Source: Ambrosia x helenae (lineage: Eukaryota > Streptophyta > Magnoliopsida > Asterales > Asteraceae). From it: 64,000 nt of DNA. Both the position numbers and the translations under genes were made by a program. The notes beneath the pieces were generated by a model. That model was not told the origin of the DNA. It saw nothing but the letters and a program-made list of their open reading frames with translations, and made no database searches. This document shows positions 10,223 to 21,683 of the stretch, one piece after another (the first letter of the stretch is position 1; every line of letters begins with the position of its first letter). Location: positions 109,180,975 to 109,244,974 of the forward strand of contig CM061229.1 of NCBI GenBank assembly GCA_030844895.1. Reading direction: 5' to 3'.

Positions 10223-11408
10223 AAACGAAGTTTAAAGGTTAAACACGAGTATAATCAAACAAGGGTTCCTCTTATTGGTTTAAACTTCTTATTTGAAAAG
10301 AAATAGCACAAGTCCTTTTTTAATGTTTTTTATAATTCTTTAGAACAAAATATTTTGCATGTCTAATTGATATCATGAACTTTCGGACTCTGTTTTCCGC
10401 GTTTCGGTACGTTTTAATTGGTCGGCTGTGACTTCTGAAAATCGCCAACGATAAATTAAACATTCCGAAATGCGTCAAACAGAGTCTAGAAGTCCAGCAT
10501 GTCGATTAGACATGCAAAAATTATATTTTGAAAAAATATGGGTATCGACTGTATAGTCGGAGCACCACGTACAATGATTTATGAATATTGTACAAACACG
10601 GATGTGTCTACCAAAAAACACAAACGAGCAATAAACGACTCGAAACGCCTCAAACGAATTTTTTAGGATTGGAAACTACTTAAAAGAATTAAAAATGAAT
10701 AAAAAATATTATTAATCAATAACAAATATTTATAACGAATTAAAACAAATTTATTTAAAAAAAAAAAAAGCCTAAAGCGCCTGACTATGGTCAAAGCCAG
10801 ACGCCTGTGGCCTAATCAAGCCTGTGAAGCGCCTCTCTTTGACCATAGCAGGTGCTTTAGGCTTTTGTTTTTTTTTTAAATAATTTGTTTTAATTCTTTA
10901 TAAATATTTGTTATTGATGAAAAAATATTTTTAATTCATTTTTAATTCTTTGAAGTTATTTCCAATCCAAAAAAATTCGTTTGAGGCATTTCAGGTCGTT
11001 TATTACCCGTTTGTTTTTTTGGTAGAAACATCCGAGTTTGTACAACTTTAATAAATCATTGTACGTGGTGCTCGGACTATATAGTGGGTACCCATATTTT
11101 TTCAAAATACAATTTTTGCATGTCTAATCGACATGCTGGACTTCCGGGCTCTGTTTGACGCGTTTCAGAATGTTTAATTGATTGTTGGTGGTTTTCAGAA
11201 GTCACATCGAATCAATTAAAAGGTACCGAAACGCGAAAACCGAGTCCGAAAGTTCATGATATCAATTAGACATGCAAAATATTTTGTTCTAAAGAATTAT
11301 AAAAAACATTAAAGAAGGACTTGTGCTATTTCTTTTCAAACAAGAAGTTTAAACCAAAAAGAGGAACCCTTGTTTGATTATACTCGTGTTCAGCCTTTAA
11401 ACTTCGTT
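10223..11408. repeat. 1.2-kb near-perfect inverted repeat (snapback)
   Basis: The left arm starting AACGAAGTTTAAAGG near 10224 is repeated in reverse complement ending CCTTTAAACTTCGTT near 11407. The arms of about 590 bases meet near 10815. Matching blocks include GGGTTCCTCTT, AGAAATAGCACAAGTCC-type words, GCATGTCTAATTGATATCA and AGGCTTTAGGC-like core words. The arms differ by scattered substitutions only. The centre holds AAAGCGCCTG/AAGCGCCTCT words, related to hairpins at 38.5-38.7 kb. The arm tips contain the ACACGAGTATAATCAAAC piece of the gene fragment at 37.94 kb. Confidence 0.85.
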
Positions 11409-11466
11409 TTTGTTTTTTGATAGAAATGAACTAGGTTGCAAATATAATAATAATGTAAATAATAAT

Positions 11467-12605
11467 TGTTTTGGTCAAAAATTACCTAGTAGAAATAATT
11501 TTGTATTCCAAATTAGTAAAAGTGAGGTAGAGTGCTAAATGTGTGAAATATGTTAAAGAGTTAGTTATATTCTGAAAATGGTGTATCAGGATGCTAAAGA
11601 AGTAAATATATGACAACTAGGCTTGTGATGGCAAAGAAACTGGTCAGGATGGACAGTTATATCCTGAGGATGTAACTGTCTGACAAAATGATGAAATAGG
11701 CTAAGATCAATGAATGTAAATGTAATGCAACAAGAGAACAACACTCGATGTACGAGGAAAGCCCTTGATCAATGTAGATCGCCGGCACAAAACCTCGGGA
11801 GGAGTCTAAGCCCCTGCCTTGTTTGTTAATATTATTAATAAGGTAAAAATAGTACAACTTTGGATGAATGATGGACGAGTGTTCTATGAATACAATGATA
11901 AGTGCTTTGTGTGTGTGTAAGTATCAGAGTATCAAGTGGTATTCAGGTGAATGTGATGTGTCCTATACTCGTCGATCATTCCCTATTTATAGTTTACACG
12001 AAAGTAAATAGAAGATCCCACATAATCCGCTAGTTAGTTAAGTTCTTTGATGGCTTCAGGTGATCGTTGTGTTGTTTCAACTGAATAAGACCGTTGTAGC
12101 AGTTGTTTCAACTGAATATAGTTGTTATATGGTTGTTTCCTCATTTCTCTCCTATATTTAATGCTTGTCGGTTACAAGTTTGACTTCTTCTTTGAGCTTG
12201 GACTTGTTCCACACGCAAAGCTCTTCAATGATCAACTCCTCTGACTTAAATGAGTAATTATAGCCGTTAGGGATGAGTTACAAGCCTTAATATTGATTAA
12301 GTGTACCTGCAATAATATCATAATAAGATAATTCGTTAGTCCATCCTCAGGATGCACAGAGGTGAGAAGACTGTTACATCCTGAACCCTGCTTAGTCCTT
12401 TAGCATCATGAGGATGTTACTCAGAGAATATGAGGTAAAATCATTCTGCATTCATATAACAATAAGATAGTTCGTTAGTCTATTCTCAGGATGCACATAG
12501 GTCAGAATGTGGTTACATCATAAAGCCTGACCAATCCTTCAGTATCCTAAGGATGCTACAGAAAAAATATAAGTTAGTGCTATCCTGAAGATTTCACCAC
12601 CAACA
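11467..12605 (-). repeat. 3' LTR of the Tat element
   Basis: Begins TGTTTTGGTC and ends CCACCAACA on the plus strand. It matches 27711-28814 with substitutions and a 31-base difference near 12090-12120 between two copies of CAACTGAATA. It contains four CATCCTNAGGATG-type palindromes, at 11660, 12342, 12404 and 12543. The first is embedded in a larger palindrome (11652-11680, arms starting GACAGTTA). Confidence 0.9.
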
Positions 12606-12894
12606 ATTGTCCCCAAAAATATTTTACCGTAAATATCTTAACGGTTATAATATTTTTAATTCTGATGCTTATCTTCGGAGGGTGATTAGACATCTGATAG
12701 GATATCAACAGCTATATTTTGGTCGATGATTTAGGGATGACCATTACACCTTATCATCTTTTAGCGTCTATATCTAGACTTCAAGCCTTCCTTTATAATC
12801 ACAACAGGATTATCAGAAAGGTTATTTCTTCTTTCTTCTCTACTTTTCTCTGTTTTCACCAATCTTCGAACTTTTTGTAGAAAGAATTCTCAGG
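12606..12894. other. PPT side and leader of the antisense extra ORF
   Basis: On the minus strand the purine-rich run TTTTTGGGGACAA abuts the LTR start and is the likely polypurine tract. On the plus strand the interval leads to the ATG at 12895 and contains pyrimidine runs (TTCTTCTTTCTTCTC near 12830), which would suit a promoter or 5' UTR of the antisense ORF. No coding seen. Confidence 0.5.
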
Positions 12895-13839
12895 ATGGGT
12901 AAAAACTCAACAAGGGTTGCAGGAAGTATAGGAGTCCATAAGGACTTTATACAACAAAACCAGTTACAAGATCCTATAAACAAAGTATGTACATTCGTAG
13001 ACAATGATATCCTTTCTATGACTAACTCAGGGGCTTTCCCTAAATTAACTGTGTTCCGGCCATATGACCAGAATGCGAAGTCTGATTTTGCATCCTTTAT
13101 ATGGATCTGCTTCCTGTACCTTCCTTTCCATCTGGGTTTAAGATATCCATTCTCCCCTTCATCAAAGGGTTCTTTGATATATAACCGGGATAGCGTATGC
13201 CCAGGCTATGCCTGAGGTTTGGAGGATCCTGATGGTCTGTAATAAGATCATCGAGAATCATGGTATCAATCTTCATATTGGTAACCTGTCTTACCTGTAT
13301 AAGTTGAAAACTCATGGTTTCAACCATTATGTTCTTCGGCTTACAAAGATCCCCATTTCCTGCATGGTGTCATTAAGTCTGACAGGTCTTGGAAATCAAA
13401 GTTCTTTTTTGTGAAGAGGGATTCCAATCTTTTTGGGGATGATATCCCTATGTCTTGGCTAAAAAGTGGTAAAGATTATTTAGGATGTTTAACGAAAATT
13501 TTGTAATGATATCCTGAGGATATCACTAATACTTTGAAAATTTTGTGCGACAAGTGCTTAACTTGCCAAACTTGCTCCTCCTCTGACTGATTCCATTATT
13601 AGGTACAAAGCTTACCTGTCTCAGCTAGAACCTGTCTAAACCTGTAGTTCTTTACTATTTTTAGCAAAGAAATCCACCTTCTTCGACCTTGATGATATTG
13701 ACAGTCAGAATGTTAAGGCAACCAAAATCACTTCGCCATCCAGCTCCAAGATGACTAGTCCTCCTCCCCGTACTAAGTCAAGGGCACCTGCATCCTCTAA
13801 GAAGAGGAAGACTGCTAATGCCTCTACCTCAGCCGAGAG
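12895..13839 (+). pseudogene. Antisense extra ORF of the Tat element, 5' part (Transposase_28-like)
   Basis: Runs opposite to gag-pol. It starts MGKNSTRVAGSIGV. After a frameshift near 13130-13200 it continues with AMPEVWRILMVCNKIIENHG and GNLSYLYKLKTHGF, then KFFFVKRDSN-like coding near 13400. This order (Pro/Phe-rich, 'W-R-I-L', 'L-Y-K-L') resembles the Pfam 'putative gypsy type transposon' domain (Transposase_28), reported in extra ORFs of Tat elements. Its function is unknown. TTTTTAG near 13665 could be an intron end. The ORF is cut at 13839 by the nested gag-only element and resumes at about 21684. Confidence 0.6.
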
Positions 13840-15354
13840 ACTACTTTAACACCCCAACCGATGGCGGAAACATCGAAGTGTCACGTATTGATGATTGTTC
13901 AATAGCTCATGGTACTAAATGAAAGTTGAATAATATTAAACAATTTACAATTTTCAAGTAAATATTACAAAGGTTGATTAATATAAGCTAGGTCCAAAGC
14001 TCCTATGTGTTCCAAGACTTGTATAACTTCCAATAGCAAATAAACCTGAAACATGTTAAATTGGAAAGATGGGGGGGGGGGGGGGTCAACTATAAATAGT
14101 TGGTGAGAATACATAGGTTTTGCATATAGTTGAAAACAATATGTTGTATAACAATCATAGTTGAAGTATAATAATGAGTAATGATAGAATATGAGTCCGA
14201 CATGTAACAATGCGTCTTTTGTACAATCAAACCTTGTGTCGACTGAGACCTAACTCGCAAGTTAGTAAAAGTGTAACTGTTATCGATCATCCCTGAATTT
14301 ATGCGGGGGGGATGGGTTTGTCAGACCTATAGCGCTATAATCTAAACAGGCGGCTTGATCAATGTTAATGATTGTACTATGTCTTTTTGTTACAGTCAAA
14401 TGATAGAATGAGTAAATGATAGTGCAATTGAATCACAAGTTTCAGCAATGTAAGAATGAGTAAATGATAGTATATAAAATGTTTTAACATGTTTCACCCC
14501 AAATGTAAAACAAAAAAAGAGGCTATGTAAACTCACCTTAGTGTTAGAATGATGACCCTTGTTATATAAGTAAATGTGGCTCGTGTGTATCCAAATATCA
14601 CCCTATTTCAAAGTAATAAATAAGTGTTGGGGAAAACTTAATAATTCTAAGTTTTCTAGTCTAAAATCTGCTAAGGTTCCTAATTTGGGGATTAATAATT
14701 GATTATGATTAAATTTGAATAAATAAAGAAATAATTAATGAAAATGTTTTCTGACCAATATCATCTAAAAGTAATTGAATTATATTGTAATAAATGTAAA
14801 AATAATTTTTATAAAATTATTCTCTTAAATAAATGAATATTTATTTGACAAAATATAGACTTAATATTTAAAAATATTAAAAATCAAAAACATTTCGAAT
14901 CAAAAATTTATATTTCTGATCTAAATGATTAATAATAAATTATGTGAAATTTTGATGCAAAAATAATGAAAAACGAATTTATTAGGATTTATTTATTATT
15001 AGAATAACAAAAATCGATTAAAATTATTAAATAAATGATTTTTCAGAAATAAAAATCATTTCTGGAATATCTATTGTTTTATAAGTTTAGGATAATTTTT
15101 GTGGAATTTTATAAAATCGTTTTGATATTTTTATAGAATTTTATATTTATAATAGAATAAACTTGTAATATTTATTATATATAATAAATAAAAGATTTTT
15201 GAAAAACTAGAAATTGTATGATAAACTTTGCTATTAGAACATCATAAAATAAATTTTGTAGAATTTATTAAGCAATTTTAGTATTTTTAAACCATTTTTA
15301 AAATAATAGTGAATATATATAAGTATAAAGGGTTTAAAAAAAATGTTTGCATAT

Positions 15355-15428
15355 GCTAGGGATCGAACCCGGGCCACATGCCGGTTCGATGTTTTATATC
15401 ACAAGCCTAGACCATCTGGTCTAGAACC
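15355..15428 (-). repeat. tRNA-like module 'a' in LTR (second copy near 20586-20658)
   Basis: Read on the minus strand: an 18-bp perfect palindrome CTAGACCAGATGGTCTAG in the place of the D arm/A box (15407-15424), then GGTTCGATCCC, a good match to the pol III B box (15359-15370). The stem arms are 8 bp. The same orientation as the element. It is not a gene for a decoding tRNA: no acceptor stem or anticodon arm of normal form is seen. Confidence 0.55.
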
Positions 15429-15520
15429 TGAGAACGATTAAATCTTGTTTTGAATCAAATATATAGCCTATATGTTTCAGTTACATAATTATTTTAAAAA
15501 AAAAGAAAAGAATGTGTCTG

Positions 15521-15602
15521 ATGGGACTCGAACCCTGGCCGTGGGCCGGTTCGCGTTTTCAACACAAGGTGGGTACCAACTGATCTGTGGTTCAGTTGGT
15601 GT
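15521..15602 (-). repeat. tRNA-like module 'b' in LTR (second copy near 20749-20830)
   Basis: Minus strand: hairpin with 8-bp arms CCAACTGA/TCAGTTGG (15576-15583 and 15592-15599), then B-box-like GGTTCGAGTCCC (15523-15535). Sense to the element and about 100 bases before module 'a'. Same plan as the plus-strand module at 41064 in the related LTR. Confidence 0.5.
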
Positions 15603-16198
15603 TAAGTTTCTGTTCGTTTAAATTATATATTCAGGTGTGCAAGTAGTTTATCCCCAAATTTAAAATCGTATGAACCCTAGGTTTTTCAATAATCAAAACG
15701 AATGAGCAATAACCCGATTATTCATGGGGTTATTGCTATTTTATGGCCGATAAACAAAAATCAACAAAAAAATTGAACTTACAAATTGTTTTCGTGGATG
15801 AAATGCTCGGTCAACCGTAAAGTCAAACGCGAACTAATTGGATATTAGAATGAGGTTTTTAGCAGAAATTGTGAGTGGGGAAAGGTTATTCGGCGATTAG
15901 AGACTGAGGGTGAGTGCTCAAGTTATACAAAAACATTCGGGTACATAGATTTGGAAGGTTTGACCGAAGTTTAAATGATAAACGCGTAATTGTATGATTT
16001 TGGTATGTTTTGATGATAATTAGGCGTGTATATTACGCGAGTTAGTCTTATCAATCAGTAATCATGCGTTAATGGGATTAATAACACGGATTGGATGGTT
16101 AATTTTGGATGATTGTCATCACAGTTGACTTTCCAAGTCAACTGTTATGACTCAATTAGTCCATATAATTAAAACGCGTGGGAAAAGAATCAGATAAG

Positions 16199-16274
16199 AG
16201 GTGTAGCCCAGTTGGTTGGGCTGTGTGTGCGTGTGAACTGGTTTGGGACGCGGGTTCGAACCCCGGCCCAAACA
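16199..16274 (+). repeat. tRNA-like module 'c' in LTR (second copy near 21431-21506)
   Basis: Plus strand: TAGCCCAGTTGGTTGGGCT, both A-box-like and a 6-bp hairpin, then GGTTCGAACCC (B box, 16253-16263). The T-arm-like loop sits inside a further perfect 7-bp stem, GTTTGGG/CCCAAAC (16241-16247 and 16267-16273). Antisense to the element, about 175-250 bases from the element-sense LTR start. The strongest tRNA-like match in the window. Confidence 0.6.
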
Positions 16275-16447
16275 ATTATTTTTTTTACAATAATTTCACC
16301 ACTATATTAATAATATATATTTATAGTATGGTTCTAGGAGTCCAAACATGTCACGAAATATTTTTAAAAGGTACGATAACGATAAAAATGAGACGTTTTA
16401 TTAATAAATGTTTCAAACGTACATGAGATTTAATACGAAATGTTACA

Positions 16448-17295
16448 GTCTCCACTACTTTTGGAAACTTCGTCCCGAAGTAAAAAAAATACAGGGTTGG
16501 GGGGGTGACTGGGTAGAAATGAAATAATTGTGATTTGGAAAATTTAGGTTATAGCATGACATGAATAGAATAAACTGTTTCGAATAATTTGGATAAGAGG
16601 TGTGTTATGTGTGAGTTGATTGACTAAGTGAACTACCAGATAACTAGAGTTTACATTTGGTTATCTACCAAAACCTTGATAGAATTTCACACTACCTTAA
16701 CGTACCTGTAAATTCATGATTACGTTCCGGACCGCAATCACCAATTTACCTTACATTGGGGTTTTGTGTCCTTCTATTACTCTAACACACATGTAAGTAA
16801 TGCAGAAATAATCATGTGGTTGAACCTTTGTATTTAATGAGTCCAACTGTTGAGCAGGAAAAGGACTCCTACCAGTTAGTGAGTAGGAACCTCTACTGAT
16901 TGTTGAGCAGGTTCGATAGCCTCCACCAGTCGTTGAGCAGGTTGTAGGGCCTCTCTCGACTGTTGAAAAGGCATGATGACCTCTACCAATCGTTGAGTAG
17001 GTTATTTGGTACTCAACTAACTGTTGAGCAAGTACTTTATCCTCTATTAAGTGTAGCAATTATTACACACATAAATTGCAAATTGATAATATGTTTATGT
17101 AAGCAAGTTTATAAGTATAACGAGTATAGTATATGAGTTGTAGTTGTATAGATTTAGATATTGATATAGCAATTAGTTCACATTCAAACAAGCATGCATC
17201 CAGGTGTTATGGTAATACTAGGATTTATTACTTGAATCAAAAGCGTCAATACATAGAATAAAAAGCAAACAACATTCAAATGGTGGGGCTTGCTG
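16448..17295 (-). other. 3' untranslated region of the gag-only element with ~36-bp tandem repeat
   Basis: Between the Gag stop and the 3' LTR. At about 16845-17045 about six degenerate units of roughly 36 bases repeat the word GTTGAGCAGGTT (variants GTTGAGTAGGTT, GTTGAAAAGGC). Remaining sequence is unique and non-coding. Tandem repeats in 3' regions are known for some gypsy elements. Confidence 0.7.
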
Positions 17296-18521
17296 TTAAG
17301 TAGCTGGAGGGTCTTGATCTCGGTTTAGTTTAGGGCATTGGTTACGGAAGTGATTTGGGTCTCCACATTCATAGCACTGACCATAGTTGTATCTACCAGG
17401 ACGATTAGGATTAGCAGCCTGAGCAGGGTTGGTTGGTTGGTTGGTAATAGGGTTTGGGGTCTCACGACATGTGTTGACCAGATGGCCATACTTACCACAA
17501 TTGGTACACAAGCGACACGCTGAAGCAGTGGGATGATGTCGTTTGCATGTGTTACACAATGGAAAGTTTCCTGTATAAGGTTTCTTGTTAGAAACTGGTG
17601 TAGTGAGGTTTACATCAGGATCCCTGGTCTTACGCTTCTGATTCTCAGTAGTTACCGCGGCTACAATACTTGCTTTCTCGCCTTTTCGAACTAAGGTCTC
17701 GTTCTTTACGTGATTGTCAGTTAAGGTAGCTGCTAGACGCTTGGCCTCTTCGAGGGTAACAGGGTTCCTTCCCCATACCGTGTCCTGAATCTGCATGGGT
17801 AAACCACCGATATATTTCTCAATGGCTACAGGTAGGGGAGTGACCTTATGGGGCAACAACAGACTGAGCTCATGGAAGCGGGTATTATAAGCAAGGTTTT
17901 CCCCACTATCCTGAGCAAGGGTGTGGAACTCGTCCTCTAATTTCTTGACCTCGTTACGTGGGCAAAACTCAGCTTTCATTATCTCCTTGACTTGATCCCA
18001 GGTCATAGCAAGTGCAACTTCAGCTCCACGGGTGCGCTTTTCCTCATTCCACCAAGTGAGTGCTCGTTTGTGAAGAACACTCATAGCATAACGGACCTTA
18101 AAGTTATCGGGACACTCACTGTTGATGAAGGTATTTTCAATACCCTCGAACCATTGTAGGAGACCAGTAGCTCCTTCATCCCCACTGAACTTAGGAGGAT
18201 TACAGGTATTAAAGTGTTTGAGAGTGCAGACTGGGAGACCATTCCCGTTTCCATTCCCGTTCCCATTGTGATTTCCGTTGCCATTTCCATTGCCATTTCC
18301 ATTTCCATTGCCGTTTCCATTCATTTGGATGACTTGAGCCAGTAAGTTAGGAACCAGAGTTGCGATCTGTTGCGCCATTTGTTGGGAAATGATCGCAGCC
18401 AGTTGGGCATCACCTCCATTGTTGTGGTTAGTGTCGTGGTTATGGACTTATGGTTGTGGTTGCTGCTTCCTTCCTCATGATTGTCACCACTGTTAATGCG
18501 AGTGCTGCGACGTGGAGGCAT
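17296..18521 (-). CDS. Gag polyprotein of the non-autonomous element
   Basis: Likely start MPPRRSTRINSG at 18521, then a frameshift near 18445; the main frame runs from MAQQIATLVPNLLAQ (18378) to 17296. An Asn-Gly dipeptide repeat of about 25 residues is encoded by hexamers like CCATTC/CCATTT (18240-18315). The retrotransposon gag domain follows: CNPPKFSGDEGATGLLQWFE, ALTWWNEEKRTRG, FCPRNEVKKLEDEF, LAYNTRFHELS. Two zinc knuckles close it, CTNCGKYGHLVNTC and CYECGDPNHFRNQC, after a third Cys/His cluster. The protein ends at a normal stop with no protease fused. It would form the capsid and package RNA. Confidence 0.9.
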
Positions 18522-18539
18522 GATCTGTAAGAGACACAA

Positions 18540-19045
18540 TGAAATGAATGAGGTAATATAAGGAATGTAATCATTTATCCATTAATTAAAACGAATAAAC
18601 GAAAACGTTGACTTATCAAATATTCTAGATTCTAATAACATAGTGAAGACATGCTTTAGCCTATAAGTGAACACTCATCCCGAGAATTCCCAGATAGGCA
18701 TCCGGGTCCCTCGTCTGATTGGGATATATGCGCAATGCCAACCTAGATAGAAGACTCAGAATACAGGCGTTCACCCTTCCAGATTGCACGTGTTCGTTAT
18801 TAAAATCTAGAACTTCGACGAGATCTCAAGGTGGTTCAGGCTAAACCTGAGGATTTTGTCCTATTAGTCTAAGAGTAGATCCAGTGATGGAGAGCAATCT
18901 TCTTGTAGGGACTAAGATAGGGATAAGAAGTGGGAGGGAGATAGAGATTAGAAACAAGTAGGGTTGCAAGTAAAAGGAGCAAGTACTGATTATAATCCTA
19001 TGGTTATAGACTAGATTATTTTTCTAATAACCTAATTCCCTATAA
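18540..19045 (-). other. 5' leader of the gag-only element
   Basis: Lies between the PBS and the Gag start. No ORF and no repeat recognised. It may include the packaging signal. Confidence 0.5.
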
Positions 19046-19063
19046 CCATGGCTCTGATACCAA
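19046..19063 (-). promoter_or_regulatory. Primer binding site, gag-only element
   Basis: Minus strand TGGTATCAGAGCCATGG, complementary to initiator Met tRNA, two bases inside the 5' LTR (ends ...GTTACA at 19066). Confirms minus orientation. Confidence 0.92.
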
Positions 19064-19065
19064 TC

Positions 19066-21678
19066 TGTAACACCCCAACCGATGGCGGAAACATCGAGGT
19101 GTCACGTAGTGATGATTGTTCAATAGCTCATGGTACTAAATGAAAGTTGAATAATATTAAACAATTTACAATTTTCAAGTAAATATTACAAAGGTTGATT
19201 AATATAAGCTAGGTCCAAAGATCCTATGTGTTCCAAGACTTGTACAACTTCCAATAGCAAATAAACCTGAAACATGTTAAATTGGAAAGATGGGGGGGGG
19301 GGTCAACTATAAATAGTTGGTGAGAATACGTAGGTTTTGCATATAGTTGAAAACAATATGTTGTATAACAATCATAGTTGAAGTATAATAATGAGTAATG
19401 ATAGAATATGAGTCCAACATGTAACAATGCGTCTTTTGTACAATCAAACCTTGTGTCGACTGAGACCTAACTCGCAAGTTAGTAAAAGTGTAACTGTTAT
19501 CGATCATCCCTGAATTTATGCGGGGGGATGGGTTTGTCAGACCAATAGCGCTATAATCTAAACATGCGGCTTGATCAATGTTAATGATTGTACTGTGTCT
19601 TTTTGTTACAGTCAAATGATAGAATGAGTAAATGATAGTGCAATTGAATCACATGTTTCAGCAATGTAAGAATGAGTAAATGATAGTATATAAAATGTTT
19701 TAACATGTTTCACCCCAAATGTAAAACAGAAAAAGGGGCTATGTAAACTCACCTTAGTGTTACAATGATGACCCTTGTTATATAAGTAAATGTGGCTCGT
19801 GTGTATCCAAATATCACCCTATTTCAAGGTAATAAATAAGTGTTGGGGAAAACTTAATAATTCTAAGTTTTCTAGTCTAAAATGTGCTAGGGTTCCTAAT
19901 TTGGGGATTAATAATTGATTATGATTAAATTTGAACAAATAAAGAAATAATTAATGAAAATGTTTTCTGACCAATATCATCTAAAAGTAATTGAATTATA
20001 TTGTAATAAATGTAAAAATAATTTTTATAAAATTATTTTCTTAAATAAATGAATATTTATGTATTAATAATTATTTGACAAAATATAGACTTAATATTTA
20101 AAAATATCAAAAATTAAAAAAATTTCGAATCAAAAATTTATATTTCTGATCTAAATGATTAATAATAACTTATGTGAAATTTTGATGCAAAAATAATGAA
20201 AAACGAATTTATTATGATTTATTTATGATTAAAATAACAAAAATCGATTAAAAACATTAAATAAATGATTTTTCAGAAATAAAAATCATTTCTGGAATGT
20301 CCATTGTTTTATAAGATTAGGATAATTTTTTGTGGAATTTTATAAAATCGTTGTGATATTTTTATAGAATTTTATAATTTTAATAGAATAAACTTGTAAT
20401 ATTTATTATATATAATAAATAAAATTTTTTTGAAAAACTAAAAATAGTATGATAAACTTTGCTATTAGAACATCATAAAATAATTTTTGTAGAATTTATA
20501 AAGCAATTTTAGTATTTTAAAACCATTTTTAAAATAATAGTGAATATATATAAGTATAAAGGGTTTAAAAAAAATGTTTGCATATGCTAGGGATCGAACC
20601 CGGGCCACTGGCCGGTTCGATGTTTTATATTACAAGCCTAGACCATCTGGTCTAGACCCTGAGAACGATTAAATCTTGTTTTGAATCAAATATATAGCCT
20701 ATATGTTTCAGTTACATAATTATTTAAAAAAAAAAGAAAAGAATGCGTCTGATGGGACTCGAACCTTGGCCGTGGGCCGGTTCGCGTTTTCAACACATTG
20801 TGGGTACCAACTGATCTATGGATCAGTTGGTGTTAAGTTTCTGTTCGTTCAAATTATATATTCAGGTGTGCAAGTTGTTTATCCCCAAAATTAAAATCGT
20901 ATGAACCCTAGGTTTTTCAATAATCAAAACGATATGAGCAATAACCCGATTATTCATGGGGTTATTGCTGTTTTATGGCCGATAAACAAATCCCAACAAA
21001 AAAATTGAACTTACAAATTGTTTTCGTGGATGAAATGCTCGGTGAACCGTAAAGTCAAATGCGAACTAATTGGATATTAGAATGAGGTTTTTAGCAGAAA
21101 TTGAGAGTGGGGAAAGAGTATTTGGCGATTAGAGACTGAGGGTGAGTGCTCAATTTATACAAAATCATTCGGGTACATAGATTTGGAAGGTTTGACCGAA
21201 GTTTAAATGATAAACGCGTAATTGTATGATTTTGGTATGTTTTGATGATAATTAGGCGTGTATATTACACGAGTTAGTCTTATCAATCAGTAATCATGCC
21301 TTAATGGGATTAATAACACGGATTGGATGGTTAATTTTGGATGATTGTCATCGCAGTTGACTTTCCAAGTCAACTGTTATGACTCAATTAGTCCATATAA
21401 TTAAAACGCGTGGGAGAAGAATCAGATAAGAGGTGTAGCCCAATTGGTTGGGCTGTGTGTGCGTGTGAACCGGTTTGGGACGCGGGTTCGAACCCCGACC
21501 CAAACAATTATTTTTTTACAATAATTTCACCACTATATTAATAATATATATTTATAGTATGGTTCTAGGAGTCCAAACGTGTCACGAAATATTTTTAAAA
21601 GGTACGATAACGATAAAAATGCGACGTTTTATTAATAAATGTTTCAAACGTACATGATATTTAATACGAAATTTTACA
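19066..21678 (-). repeat. 5' LTR of the gag-only element (2613 bp)
   Basis: Plus-strand ends TGTAACACCCC and ...AAATTTTACA. It matches 13845-16447 throughout with visible point differences and one 12-base indel. It contains the same three tRNA-like modules; the palindrome CTAGACCATCTGGTCTAG is intact here too (about 20638-20655). Confidence 0.93.
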
Positions 21679-21683
21679 ACTAC

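Larger units (their letters stand above)
13845..16447 (-). repeat. 3' LTR of the gag-only element (2603 bp)
   Basis: Plus-strand start TTTAACACCCC (TG mutated to TT) and end ...CGAAATGTTACA. The terminal word ACCGATGGCGGAAACATCG is shared in inverted form with the LTR ending at 57301, so both belong to one lineage. A homopolymer of G near 14072-14087 differs in length from the other LTR. Contains three tRNA-like modules annotated separately. Confidence 0.93.
13845..21678 (-). mobile_element. Gag-only, non-autonomous gypsy-type LTR element (TR-GAG-like), 7.8 kb
   Basis: LTRs of 2603 and 2613 bp enclose a 2.6-kb interior that encodes only Gag. There is no protease, RT, RNase H or integrase. 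It must have been mobilised by enzymes of a relative. PBS (19046-19063), Gag, 3' tandem repeats and TSD are all present, so this is a complete non-autonomous design rather than a random deletion. The LTRs differ at many sites and by a 12-base indel near 14836/20060, so it is clearly older than the Tekay element at 41937. It interrupts the antisense ORF of the Tat element. Confidence 0.92.
13840..21683. repeat. Target-site duplication ACTAC of the nested gag-only element
   Basis: ACTAC at 13840-13844 and at 21679-21683 directly flank the two LTR ends. A 5-bp duplication is standard for gypsy integrases and fixes both outer borders. The span given covers the element between the two copies. Confidence 0.93.

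Noticed and set aside
16199..16274. A functional tRNA gene
   Set aside because: A and B boxes are present, but no standard acceptor stem, anticodon arm or length fits a decoding tRNA.
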